A program made the translations under genes and the position numbers. DNA of 5,129 bases from Oscillospiraceae bacterium (GTDB lineage: Bacteria; Bacillota; Clostridia; Oscillospirales; Ruminococcaceae): NCBI GenBank assembly GCA_017396055.1, contig JAFQND010000086.1:1-5129 (forward strand), read 5' to 3'. This document shows, piece after piece, positions 1 through 5,129 of this stretch. The number at the start of each line of letters is the position of its first letter. The stretch's first letter is position 1. Below the pieces are notes generated by a model. The model was not told where the DNA came from, ran no database searches, and was given only the letters and a program-made list of their open reading frames with translations.

Positions 1-267
1 CGCGCGCCCGGTCTCGGTATGAAGACCGCCCAGCGGATCCTGCTTGAACTGAAAGATAAGATCAGCAAGGAACAGGCTGCCGCAGGTATCACGGAAGCCA
101 TCGACATTCCGATACAGAGCCAGAGCTCCAATGCCGGCGAAGCCATCAGCGCCCTTGTGGTACTGGGTTATACCCAGAGCGAAGCAGCTTCGGTAGTTAC
201 CAAGCTGCCCCCCGAGACTTCTGTCGAAGATATGATCAAGGCCGCCCTGAAAAAGCTCGCCTTTTGA
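1..267 (+). CDS. ruvA: Holliday junction branch migration protein RuvA, C-terminal part (5' truncated by window edge)
   Basis: RuvA binds the four-way Holliday junction as a tetramer and loads the RuvB motor for branch migration in recombinational repair. Only the last 88 codons are present; the reading frame is open from base 1. The fragment opens with the second helix-hairpin-helix DNA-binding motif (APGLGMKTAQRILLELKDK, fragment residues 2-20), where families usually have PGIGKKTAERI. A variable linker rich in Q, S and A follows (about residues 21-43). Domain III, the mobile RuvB-contacting three-helix domain, follows at about residues 44-88 (SALVVLGYTQSEA, then VEDMIKAALKKL). The ATG at 19 is an internal methionine inside the HhH motif, not a start. 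The gene ends in TGA 40 bases before ruvB, the classical ruvAB order, so co-transcription is very likely. About the first 110 residues (OB-fold and first HhH) should lie upstream of the window. The identification is secure from motif plus neighbour. Confidence 0.96.
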   Translation, partial: RAPGLGMKTAQRILLELKDKISKEQAAAGITEAIDIPIQSQSSNAGEAISALVVLGYTQSEAASVVTKLPPETSVEDMIKAALKKLAF

Positions 268-271
268 CCGA

Positions 272-290
272 TTTCCGGTCTGACCGGAAA
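272..290 (+). other. Perfect inverted repeat (8-bp stem, 3-nt loop) between ruvA and ruvB
   Basis: TTTCCGGT (272-279) is exactly complementary to ACCGGAAA (283-290), with the loop CTG at 280-282. It starts five bases after the ruvA stop codon and ends directly against the ruvB Shine-Dalgarno tract. No T-run follows on either strand, so it does not look like an intrinsic terminator. A role in mRNA processing or in tuning ruvB translation is inference only. Confidence 0.6.
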
Positions 291-310
291 AGGAAGGAGA
301 TGTTATCTTG
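291..310 (+). promoter_or_regulatory. ribosome binding site and TTG start of ruvB
   Basis: The purine-rich AGGAAGGAGA (291-300) lies 7 bases upstream of TTG at 308. The ATG at 300-302 overlaps the end of this site and is out of frame with ruvB, so it is not the start. This spacing and the conserved RuvB N-terminus together decide the TTG start. Confidence 0.8.
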
Positions 311-1393
311 TTCGAATCTCAGCTGGACCGCGACGACATCGAACTGGATCTGGAAAACCGGATCACTGCGCCGGAAATGACTGCGCAGGATGCCGATACG
401 GAATATTCTCTCCGGCCGAAATATCTGAGCGAGTATATCGGTCAGGAAAAGGCCAAGGAAAACCTTCGTGTTTATATTGAAGCTGCCCGCCGCCGCGGTG
501 AGGCTCTGGACCATGTGCTTCTCTATGGTCCTCCCGGTCTGGGTAAGACCACACTCTCTCAGATCATCGCCAATGAGATGAATACTAACCTCAAGATCAC
601 CTCCGGTCCCGCCATCGAAAAGCCCGGTGACCTTGCGGCACTGCTGACCAACCTCGGCGAGGGCGACGTTCTCTTTATCGATGAGATCCACCGTCTTTCC
701 AAAGCCGTTGAAGAAGTTCTTTATCCCGCCATGGAAGACTTTGCCCTTGACATCGTTATCGGCAAAGGCCCTTCCGCACGCTCGATCCGCATCGACCTGG
801 CGAAATTCACGTTGGTCGGCGCCACCACCAGAGCAGGTCAGCTGACCGGTCCTCTCAGAGACCGTTTCGGTGTACTTCTGAGACTGGAACTGTATACTCC
901 TGAACAGCTGTGTGAGATCATCCAGCGCAGCGCCGGTATCCTCGGCATCCCCTGCGTGAAGGAAGGCGCCATGGAGCTGGCACGCCGTTCCCGCGGCACT
1001 CCCCGTATCGCCAACCGAATGCTTCGCCGTATCCGTGACTTTGCCGAAGTTATGGGTGATGGTACGATCACAAAAGAAATCGTCGATGTGGCACTTTCTC
1101 ATCTGGAAGTAGACCACCTCGGCCTCGAGAATACCGACCGTCGGATGCTGGCGGCCATCATCGACCATTATAACGGCGGCCCTGTCGGCCTTGAGACTCT
1201 TGCAGCCCTGCTGGGTGAAGAGGCGGTCACCATCGAGGACGTCTATGAGCCCTATCTGATGCAGCTGGGTTTCCTGTCCCGTACGCCCCGCGGACGCTGT
1301 GTCACCGACCTCGCCTACAGGCATCTGGGCCGTACGCCCGAAGGAAAATCGGTCTCCGGGCAGCCCACCGGACAATTGTCCCTTGATATCTGA
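308..1393 (+). CDS. ruvB: Holliday junction branch migration DNA helicase RuvB
   Basis: RuvB is the AAA+ hexameric motor (ATP-dependent, EC 3.6.4.12 class) that drives branch migration with RuvA in the cytoplasm. The 361-residue product starts at TTG. The N-terminal part carries the family sequence [19 protein letters not shown] (about residues 35-53). Walker A is GPPGLGKTT (74-82), Walker B is VLFIDEIH (121-128, D125/E126), sensor 1 is LVGATTRAG (169-177), and the arginine-finger region GPLRDRFG (181-188) is intact. Sensor 2 lies in [13 protein letters not shown] (229-241), and a winged-helix DNA-binding domain spans about 272-335, ending [12 protein letters not shown]. All catalytic elements are present, so it should be active. 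It is somewhat longer than the roughly 335-residue E. coli and Thermotoga proteins. The excess is partly a low-complexity C-terminal tail (about 341-361) ending in QLSLDI, which resembles a sliding-clamp binding peptide. It follows ruvA directly. Confidence 0.99.
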   Translation: MFESQLDRDDIELDLENRITAPEMTAQDADTEYSLRPKYLSEYIGQEKAKENLRVYIEAARRRGEALDHVLLYGPPGLGKTTLSQIIANEMNTNLKITSGPAIEKPGDLAALLTNLGEGDVLFIDEIHRLSKAVEEVLYPAMEDFALDIVIGKGPSARSIRIDLAKFTLVGATTRAGQLTGPLRDRFGVLLRLELYTPEQLCEIIQRSAGILGIPCVKEGAMELARRSRGTPRIANRMLRRIRDFAEVMGDGTITKEIVDVALSHLEVDHLGLENTDRRMLAAIIDHYNGGPVGLETLAALLGEEAVTIEDVYEPYLMQLGFLSRTPRGRCVTDLAYRHLGRTPEGKSVSGQPTGQLSLDI

Positions 1394-1401
1394 AAAGGAG
1401 G
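1393..1401 (+). promoter_or_regulatory. ribosome binding site deciding the start of the first GNAT gene
   Basis: AAAAGGAGG, beginning on the last base of the ruvB stop codon, sits 8 bases before ATG 1410. It is the strongest Shine-Dalgarno site in the window. It excludes the earlier in-frame ATG at 1299, which would lie deep inside ruvB. Confidence 0.85.
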
Positions 1402-1409
1402 AAGATCAG

Positions 1410-2276
1410 ATGAAGATCGTGTTTTTCGAAAACGGACAGCAGTTTCTCGACGCTGACGAAGCTGTTATGTTGAAAAATGAAGCGGTTTTTCAGCTGATCC
1501 TCACAAATGCCGCAGCAAACCGTGAGACGCCGTTTTCTGCAGACTGCTATTTCGGACATGTGGAAGAGGATGGAAAACCGGTACTTCTCTTCGGCAAAAT
1601 CGCCGGTTATGCGCTGACTATCTATCAGACAGGCGAAGGCGTTGAAGAAGCGGTTATGCTTCTCGCTTCCGCACTGGACGAGCAGGATTGGATCCCGGAC
1701 CAATACAATGCCGGAAGTCCTGCCGCCGATCTGTTTTTTGACGGGCTGAAAAAACGCCGTCCCGAACTGACCCGTACTCTCCACCTTGCCATGGATGTCA
1801 TGCAGATGGATGAGGCGAATGATATCCCTGTTGCCGCCGGAACTGCCCGTCCGGCGAGAGAAGAAGATATCCCGCTGGTATATCGCTGGTCCAGGGAATT
1901 TGCCGCCTTTGTGGAGCAGGATCCCGATTTTCAGCTCAGTGACGAACAGAAAGAGCGATATGCCGGCCGTGTAAGAAAAGGCCTTGTCTGGTTGTTTGAG
2001 GCTCCTGACGGTGAGATCGTTTCGATCGCCAGTGTGGCTCGTCAGCTGAACACCGGCTGCAGTGTTTCCGGTGTCTATACTCCGCCTCATGAGCGGGGAA
2101 AGGGCTATGCCGCCGCCAATGTTCTGGCGCTTTCCCGTGCCATGCTGGAAAAGGGCAACCGCTTCGTTACTCTCTATGTGGATAAAGCAAATCCTATCTC
2201 CAACCACGTTTACAAAAAGATCGGCTACCGCATCCTTTGTGATGCGTGGCATTATATCCTGAATAAAGGAGAATAA
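1410..2276 (+). CDS. GNAT family N-acetyltransferase with long N-terminal domain
   Basis: The 288-residue product is predicted to transfer an acyl group, usually acetyl from acetyl-CoA, to an unknown amine substrate; it should be cytosolic, with no signal peptide or membrane segment. The C-terminal half (about 145-285) is the GNAT fold. It has SIASVARQL as a beta-strand region (205-213) and SGVYTPPHERGKGYAAA (220-236), the motif A acetyl-CoA pyrophosphate loop of R/Q-x-x-G-x-G/A type. It then has VTLYVDKANPISNHVYKKIGYR (253-274, motif B with the typical N-P-x-S-N and YKKIGY elements). The first roughly 140 residues do not show a second motif A and may be a degenerate GNAT-like or substrate-binding domain, as in the FR47-like predicted acetyltransferases of COG3393. 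The start at 1410 is set by the adjacent strong Shine-Dalgarno site. The gene lies 16 bases after ruvB and 7 before the methyltransferase gene, implying co-transcription. Superfamily confident; substrate unknown. Confidence 0.88.
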   Translation: MKIVFFENGQQFLDADEAVMLKNEAVFQLILTNAAANRETPFSADCYFGHVEEDGKPVLLFGKIAGYALTIYQTGEGVEEAVMLLASALDEQDWIPDQYNAGSPAADLFFDGLKKRRPELTRTLHLAMDVMQMDEANDIPVAAGTARPAREEDIPLVYRWSREFAAFVEQDPDFQLSDEQKERYAGRVRKGLVWLFEAPDGEIVSIASVARQLNTGCSVSGVYTPPHERGKGYAAANVLALSRAMLEKGNRFVTLYVDKANPISNHVYKKIGYRILCDAWHYILNKGE

Positions 2277-2280
2277 AAGG
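2265..2280 (+). promoter_or_regulatory. two candidate ribosome binding sites before the methyltransferase gene
   Basis: AAAGGAG (2265-2271) lies inside the end of the preceding gene, 12 bases before ATG 2284. A second AAAAGG (2275-2280) is only 3 bases away. Neither spacing is ideal, so translation may depend partly on ribosomes arriving from the upstream gene. Confidence 0.55.
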
Positions 2281-2283
2281 TTT

Positions 2284-3147
2284 ATGCGTACTGCATCCGA
2301 TTGGCAGGACTATGTCCTGATCGATACCTCTGACGGTGAAAAGGTGGAACGATGGGGGAATGTGACCCTGATCCGTCCCGACCCTCAGATCATCTGGAAA
2401 ACACCAAAGGGAAAAGAATGGGCTCATCCGGACGCCCATTATCACCGCTCCCGTACCGGAGGCGGAAAATGGGAATACTTCAACCGTTTTCCCGACAGCT
2501 GGCAGATCCGCTATAAAGATCTGACTTTCAAGGTTTCTCCCACCGGTTTCAAGCACACTGGCCTTTTCCCCGAACAGGCTGTCAACTGGGATCTTTTTGA
2601 TAAACTGATCCGCGAAGCAGGAAGACCCATTTCCGTTCTCAATCTCTTTGCTTATACCGGCGGTGCGACGCTGGCCTGTCTGAATGCCGGCGCATCTGTC
2701 TGCCATGTGGATGCCTCCAAGGGCATGGTGCAGTGGGCGAGAGAAAACGCTGCACTGTCCCATCTGGATGACCGCGATGTTCGTTGGATCGTGGATGATT
2801 GTGAGAAATTCGTCGCCCGTGAGATTCGCCGCGGCAGAAAATATGACGCCGTTATCATGGACCCTCCTTCTTACGGAAGAGGTCCCGGCGGTGAGGTGTG
2901 GCAGCTGGAAGAAAAGATCTTCGATCTGGTGGAGCTCTGTACCGGCGTTCTGTCAGATCAGCCCCTCTTCTTTGCCCTGAACTCTTATGTTACCGGTCTG
3001 CCGCCCTCTGTGATGACCTATCTTCTGGGAGCTACCGTCGGACGGAAATATGAGGGCGAAGTTACTTCTTACGAGATCGGATTGCCGGTCGAAAAAGCCG
3101 GTCTGTCAATGCCTTGTGGTTCAACCGCACTGTTCATCGGGAAATGA
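2284..3147 (+). CDS. class I SAM-dependent methyltransferase, RlmI-like (COG1092 type)
   Basis: The 287-residue product is a predicted cytosolic S-adenosylmethionine-dependent methyltransferase of the group containing the 23S rRNA cytosine methyltransferase RlmI. The Rossmann core runs from about residue 90 to 287. Motif I is VLNLFAYTGGATLA (118-131). The acidic residue binding the SAM ribose is probably D143 in HVDASKGMVQWARENA. Motif IV is MDPPSYGRGPGGEVW (192-206), with the DPP catalytic-loop signature. FALNSYVTGL (230-239) follows. The N-terminal 90 residues include AHYHRS (51-56) and PTGFKHTGLFPEQ (86-98), typical of the family. They do not look like the PUA RNA-binding domain of true RlmI, and the protein is roughly 100 residues shorter than E. 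coli RlmI, so an RlmI label would be an over-call. An RNA substrate is plausible but not shown. It starts 7 bases after the previous gene and its TGA lies 17 bases before the next start, consistent with one operon. Confidence 0.9.
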   Translation: MRTASDWQDYVLIDTSDGEKVERWGNVTLIRPDPQIIWKTPKGKEWAHPDAHYHRSRTGGGKWEYFNRFPDSWQIRYKDLTFKVSPTGFKHTGLFPEQAVNWDLFDKLIREAGRPISVLNLFAYTGGATLACLNAGASVCHVDASKGMVQWARENAALSHLDDRDVRWIVDDCEKFVAREIRRGRKYDAVIMDPPSYGRGPGGEVWQLEEKIFDLVELCTGVLSDQPLFFALNSYVTGLPPSVMTYLLGATVGRKYEGEVTSYEIGLPVEKAGLSMPCGSTALFIGK

Positions 3148-3153
3148 TCCCGG

Positions 3154-3167
3154 AAAGGACGACCATG
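3154..3167 (+). promoter_or_regulatory. ribosome binding site and preferred start of the second GNAT gene
   Basis: AAAGGA (3154-3159) is 5 bases from ATG 3165. An alternative ATG at 3144 overlaps the previous stop codon as ATGA but has only a weak upstream purine run, and its seven extra residues (MIPERTT) are not family-like. The 3165 start is preferred, though coupling from 3144 is possible. Confidence 0.65.
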
Positions 3168-3776
3168 CATTTTGAAAATGATCTGAAGATCGTTGAAAAT
3201 ACCCCTTATCTTGAGACAGAACGGCTGATTCTCAGACGCTTTGTTCCCGAAGATGCTGAGGCACTGTTCGAGATCCTTCGCGACGAAGAAGTCAACACCT
3301 TCCTTCCCTGGTTCCCCGCAAAAACCGTTGAGGATGCGTGTCAGTGGATGAAGGAACGCTATCTTGATTCCTATAGCGATCCCTGGGGGTATAATTATGC
3401 CGTCTGTCTGAAAGAGACCGGCGAACTGATCGGCTATGCCGGTGCCTCCTACAGCGAAAAAGCTGAGTTCGGCTACGGTTACCGCAAAGATTGCTGGCGA
3501 AAAGGTTATGGCTCTGAGGCAGGAAAAGCGATCCTTGACCGAATGCGCGATGCCGGTTTCCCTTTTGTCATTGCTACCCATGACCGTGAAAATCCCGGCA
3601 GCGGCGGAGTCATGAGAAAATGCGGTATGACTTATCGCTATTCCTACAACGAGCAGTGGCAGCCCAAAGACATCCCTGTTGTTTTCCGAATGTATCAGAT
3701 CGACTTTAAGCCCTGTGAGACCTTCGATCTGTATAAGGAAATGTACTCCTGGTTTGTGGAGGACCTTTCCCGCTGA
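3165..3776 (+). CDS. GNAT family N-acetyltransferase, RimJ/RimL-like (Acetyltransf_3)
   Basis: The 203-residue product is a predicted cytosolic acetyltransferase using acetyl-CoA. It opens with the hallmark of the RimJ/RimL group, YLETERLILRRFVPEDAEALF (about residues 15-35), followed by a region with FLPWFPAKTVEDACQWM (46-62). AVCLKETGELIGYAG (79-93) supplies the central strands. Motif A is GYRKDCWRKGYGSEAGKAI (105-123), with the R-K-G-Y-G pyrophosphate-binding loop. Motif B is ATHDRENPGSGGVMRKCGM (137-155), matching the usual EN-x-x-S-x-x-V-M-x-K-x-G-M. Length is close to the normal size for the group. Members acetylate ribosomal-protein N-termini (RimJ, RimL), amino groups on small molecules or antibiotics, so the substrate cannot be assigned. 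It lies 17 bases after the methyltransferase gene and 23 bases before ecfA1. It is not closely similar to the other GNAT protein in this window, so recent duplication is unlikely. Confidence 0.92.
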   Translation: MHFENDLKIVENTPYLETERLILRRFVPEDAEALFEILRDEEVNTFLPWFPAKTVEDACQWMKERYLDSYSDPWGYNYAVCLKETGELIGYAGASYSEKAEFGYGYRKDCWRKGYGSEAGKAILDRMRDAGFPFVIATHDRENPGSGGVMRKCGMTYRYSYNEQWQPKDIPVVFRMYQIDFKPCETFDLYKEMYSWFVEDLSR

Positions 3777-3780
3777 ATCT

Positions 3781-3794
3781 TTCCTTTGGAGGAA
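3781..3794 (+). promoter_or_regulatory. ecfA1 ribosome binding site within a small inverted repeat
   Basis: GGAGG (3788-3792) is 7 bases before ATG 3800 and sets that start. TTCCT (3781-3785) is complementary to AGGAA (3790-3794) around a TTGG loop, so half the site could be paired in a 5-bp hairpin. The stem is short and may be chance. Confidence 0.5.
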
Positions 3795-3799
3795 GTATT

Positions 3800-4654
3800 A
3801 TGATGGAAAAGAAAGAGATCGTTGTCAAAGATCTCTGTTTTGAATATCCCGGTGACGAAGAGGGAACTCCTCCCGTAGTTGTCCTGAAGGGAATGGATCT
3901 TCAGATCCCCAAAGGACAGTTTGTCGCCGTACTGGGCCATAACGGCTCCGGAAAATCTACTCTCGCCAAACATTTTAACGCGATTCTGACTCCTACTTCC
4001 GGTGATGTTGTTGTCTGCGGTATCAATACCAAAGACGAGGATCGTATCTTCGATATCCGTCAGCAGGTCGGCATGGTTTTCCAGAATCCCGACAACCAGA
4101 TCGTTGCCACTATCGTTGAAGAAGACGTGGCTTTTGCACTGGAAAATCTGGGTGTGGAGCCTTCCGAGATCCGCCGCCGTGTGGACGAAGCTCTCAGGGA
4201 AGTGGATATGTATAAATACCGCGAACACGCGCCTCATCAGCTTTCGGGCGGTCAGAAACAGCGTATCGCCATCGCCGGTATTCTCGCCATGCGTCCCGAT
4301 TTTATCGTGCTGGATGAGCCAACCGCCATGCTTGATCCCCGCGGCCGCAGCGAAGTTCTCAAGACGATCCGTCGTCTCAACAGGGATTTCGGTACCACTG
4401 TTGTGCTGATCACCCATTATATGGACGAGGCGGTAAAAGCTGACCGTGTTGTTGTTGTGGACGGCGGCGTCATCCTCAGAGATGGCACTCCCAAAGAAGT
4501 TTTTTCTCAGGTAGAACTCCTGAAATCGGTCGGACTTGATGTTCCTCAGGTTACCGAACTCGTTCATGAGCTTCGTGCCGAGGGTGTTCCTCTGCCGGAA
4601 GACATCCTCACTGAGGATGAATGTTTTGAGGCACTGAAAGCCCTTCTCTCGTAA
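3800..4654 (+). CDS. ecfA1: energy-coupling factor transporter ATPase EcfA1
   Basis: This is one of the two cytoplasmic ATPases that power ECF-type importers of vitamins and related micronutrients. It works with EcfA2, the transmembrane EcfT and exchangeable S-components. The 284-residue length fits the family. Walker A is GHNGSGKST (46-54). The Q-loop VFQNPDNQIVATIVEEDV (93-110) has the FQNPDNQ form characteristic of EcfA1/CbiO1. The ABC signature is LSGGQKQR (148-155), Walker B is IVLDEPTAMLDP (169-180, catalytic E173), and the H-loop histidine is H206 in LITHYMDEA. A C-terminal extension of about 60 residues (about 225-284, including TPKEVFSQVELLKSVGLDVPQ) matches the ECF ATPase dimerisation domain. 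All catalytic residues are intact. ATG codons at 3800 and 3803 are adjacent; 3800 is used because its spacing to GGAGG is slightly better placed. It is followed at 25 bases by ecfA2, the conserved pair order. Older annotations call it cbiO. Confidence 0.95.
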   Translation: MMEKKEIVVKDLCFEYPGDEEGTPPVVVLKGMDLQIPKGQFVAVLGHNGSGKSTLAKHFNAILTPTSGDVVVCGINTKDEDRIFDIRQQVGMVFQNPDNQIVATIVEEDVAFALENLGVEPSEIRRRVDEALREVDMYKYREHAPHQLSGGQKQRIAIAGILAMRPDFIVLDEPTAMLDPRGRSEVLKTIRRLNRDFGTTVVLITHYMDEAVKADRVVVVDGGVILRDGTPKEVFSQVELLKSVGLDVPQVTELVHELRAEGVPLPEDILTEDECFEALKALLS

Positions 4655-4660
4655 GTCTCA

Positions 4661-4682
4661 AAGGAAGGAATGAACTGTTTTG
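4661..4682 (+). promoter_or_regulatory. ribosome binding site and TTG start of ecfA2
   Basis: AAGGAAGGAA (4661-4670) precedes TTG 4680 by 9 bases. An in-frame TGA at 4671-4673 bars any earlier start. The ATG at 4670 is in a different frame and yields no family-like sequence, so TTG is the only reasonable start. Confidence 0.8.
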
Positions 4683-5129
4683 GTCATTACCATCGATCAT
4701 CTTACCTATACCTACGGTGCCGGAACTCCCTTTGAAAAGGTGGCTGTGGACGATGTGTCGCTGACCATCGGCAGCGGCGAAATGATCGGCGTTATCGGTC
4801 ATACCGGCTCCGGAAAATCCACCTTGATTCAGCATTTCAACGGTCTTCTTCGCCCCACTTCCGGTAAAGTTTTGCTGGACGGCGAAGATATCTGGGCCGA
4901 TAAATCGAAACTGAGACAGGTTCGGTTTAATGTAGGTCTTGTTTTCCAGTATCCCGAATATCAGCTCTTTGAAGAGACTGTATATAAAGACATCGCTTTC
5001 GGCCCCACAAACATGGGCCTCGACAGCGCCGAGATCGACCGCAGAGTCCGTCAGGCTGCCGAGTTTGCCGGTCTGCGCCCCGAACTGCTGGATAAGAGCC
5101 CCTTTGAGTTGTCCGGCGGCCAGAAGCGC
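4680..5129 (+). CDS. ecfA2: energy-coupling factor transporter ATPase EcfA2, N-terminal part (3' truncated by window edge)
   Basis: This is the second ATPase of the ECF importer, partner of EcfA1 in the asymmetric ATPase dimer that drives EcfT. The first 150 codons are present and the frame is open to the last base; about half the usual 280-290 residues is missing. Visible elements are the N-terminal strand VITIDHLTYTYGAGTPFEK (2-20), Walker A GHTGSGKST (40-48) and the Q-loop region VFQYPEYQLFEETVYKDIAFGP (88-109, Q90). The YPEYQLFEETV form separates EcfA2 from EcfA1, which has NPDNQ. The ABC signature LSGGQKR (144-150) is cut at the window end. Walker B and the H-loop lie outside. The Walker A DNA shares the 14-base string GGCTCCGGAAAATC with ecfA1, reflecting paralogy. 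It sits 25 bases after ecfA1 in the same direction; ecfT is expected next. The assignment is secure despite truncation. Confidence 0.95.
   Translation, partial: MVITIDHLTYTYGAGTPFEKVAVDDVSLTIGSGEMIGVIGHTGSGKSTLIQHFNGLLRPTSGKVLLDGEDIWADKSKLRQVRFNVGLVFQYPEYQLFEETVYKDIAFGPTNMGLDSAEIDRRVRQAAEFAGLRPELLDKSPFELSGGQKR

Noticed and set aside
19..267. A separate 82-residue gene starting at ATG 19
   Set aside because: The frame is open upstream to base 1 and the ATG falls inside the RuvA HhH motif, so this is the interior of ruvA.
272..290. Intrinsic terminator between ruvA and ruvB
   Set aside because: The hairpin is followed by an A/G-rich Shine-Dalgarno tract rather than a T-run on the plus strand, and the minus strand side also lacks one.
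236..1375. 379-codon open frame on the minus strand opposite ruvB
   Set aside because: It is the mirror of a complete, motif-rich ruvB. It shows no recognisable domain, and exists because the sense gene makes little use of codons such as TTA, CTA and TCA, which would give antisense stops.
1299..1409. N-terminal extension of the first GNAT gene to ATG 1299
   Set aside because: It would overlap ruvB by 95 bases. The strong AAAAGGAGG site at 1393-1401 points to ATG 1410.
1302..2252. 316-codon open frame on the minus strand opposite the first GNAT gene
   Set aside because: The sense strand has a strong ribosome site and clear GNAT motifs; the antisense product is cysteine- and arginine-rich without a domain.
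3364..3395. TTGATT...TATAAT resembling a sigma-A promoter
   Set aside because: The spacer is about 20 bases, the site is inside the RimJ/RimL-like coding sequence, and TATAAT is accounted for by conserved Tyr-Asn codons; weak at best.
3695..4567. 290-codon open frame on the minus strand opposite ecfA1
   Set aside because: It is antisense to a fully conserved ABC ATPase; no motif of its own and it crosses the boundary of two sense genes.
3942..4822. Direct repeat GGCTCCGGAAAATC in ecfA1 and ecfA2
   Set aside because: It encodes the conserved Walker A GSGKS in two paralogous ATPases; not a mobile or regulatory repeat.
1..5129. CRISPR arrays, insertion sequences, tRNA/rRNA genes, phage or toxin-antitoxin genes
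   Set aside because: None seen: tightly packed co-directional housekeeping-type genes with gaps of at most 40 bases leave no room, and no repeats or inverted ends of that type were noticed.

Overview
The window looks like chromosomal core DNA from a moderate-GC member of the Firmicutes, probably class Clostridia (Oscillospiraceae/Ruminococcaceae-like). The reasons are the strong AGGAGG-type Shine-Dalgarno sites before most genes, TTG starts, and a paired energy-coupling-factor ATPase module (EcfA1-EcfA2) with Firmicutes-type Q-loops. GC is somewhat above half by eye. This placement is inference from gene content and protein style. No rRNA or other marker is present to confirm it.

All seven genes lie on the + strand and are separated by only 7 to 40 bases. 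I saw no convincing promoter or intrinsic terminator, so the window reads as one stretch of a polycistronic unit. It begins inside ruvA (3' end, 1-267) and continues with ruvB (308-1393, TTG start). Next come a two-part GNAT-type protein (1410-2276), an RlmI-like class I SAM-dependent methyltransferase (2284-3147) and a RimJ/RimL-like GNAT acetyltransferase (3165-3776). It ends with ecfA1 (3800-4654) and the first 150 codons of ecfA2 (4680 to the window end, TTG start). No gap exceeds 40 bases, so there is no gene-free stretch to describe.

Functionally there are three modules. RuvA and RuvB form the Holliday-junction branch-migration motor, and ruvC would be expected nearby but is not in view. 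The middle three genes are probable modification enzymes (acetyl and methyl transfer) whose substrates cannot be read from sequence. EcfA1 and EcfA2 are the two ATPases of an ECF vitamin/micronutrient importer; an ecfT gene is expected just beyond the right edge. No functional link between the modules is evident beyond co-directional packing.

I found no mobile element, CRISPR array, RNA gene or clearly novel system. The points most worth a second look are a RuvB C-terminal tail ending in a sliding-clamp-like QLSL motif, a perfect 8-bp hairpin directly against the ruvB Shine-Dalgarno site, the substrate-orphan modification genes between ruvAB and ecfA, and a marked excess of GATC.
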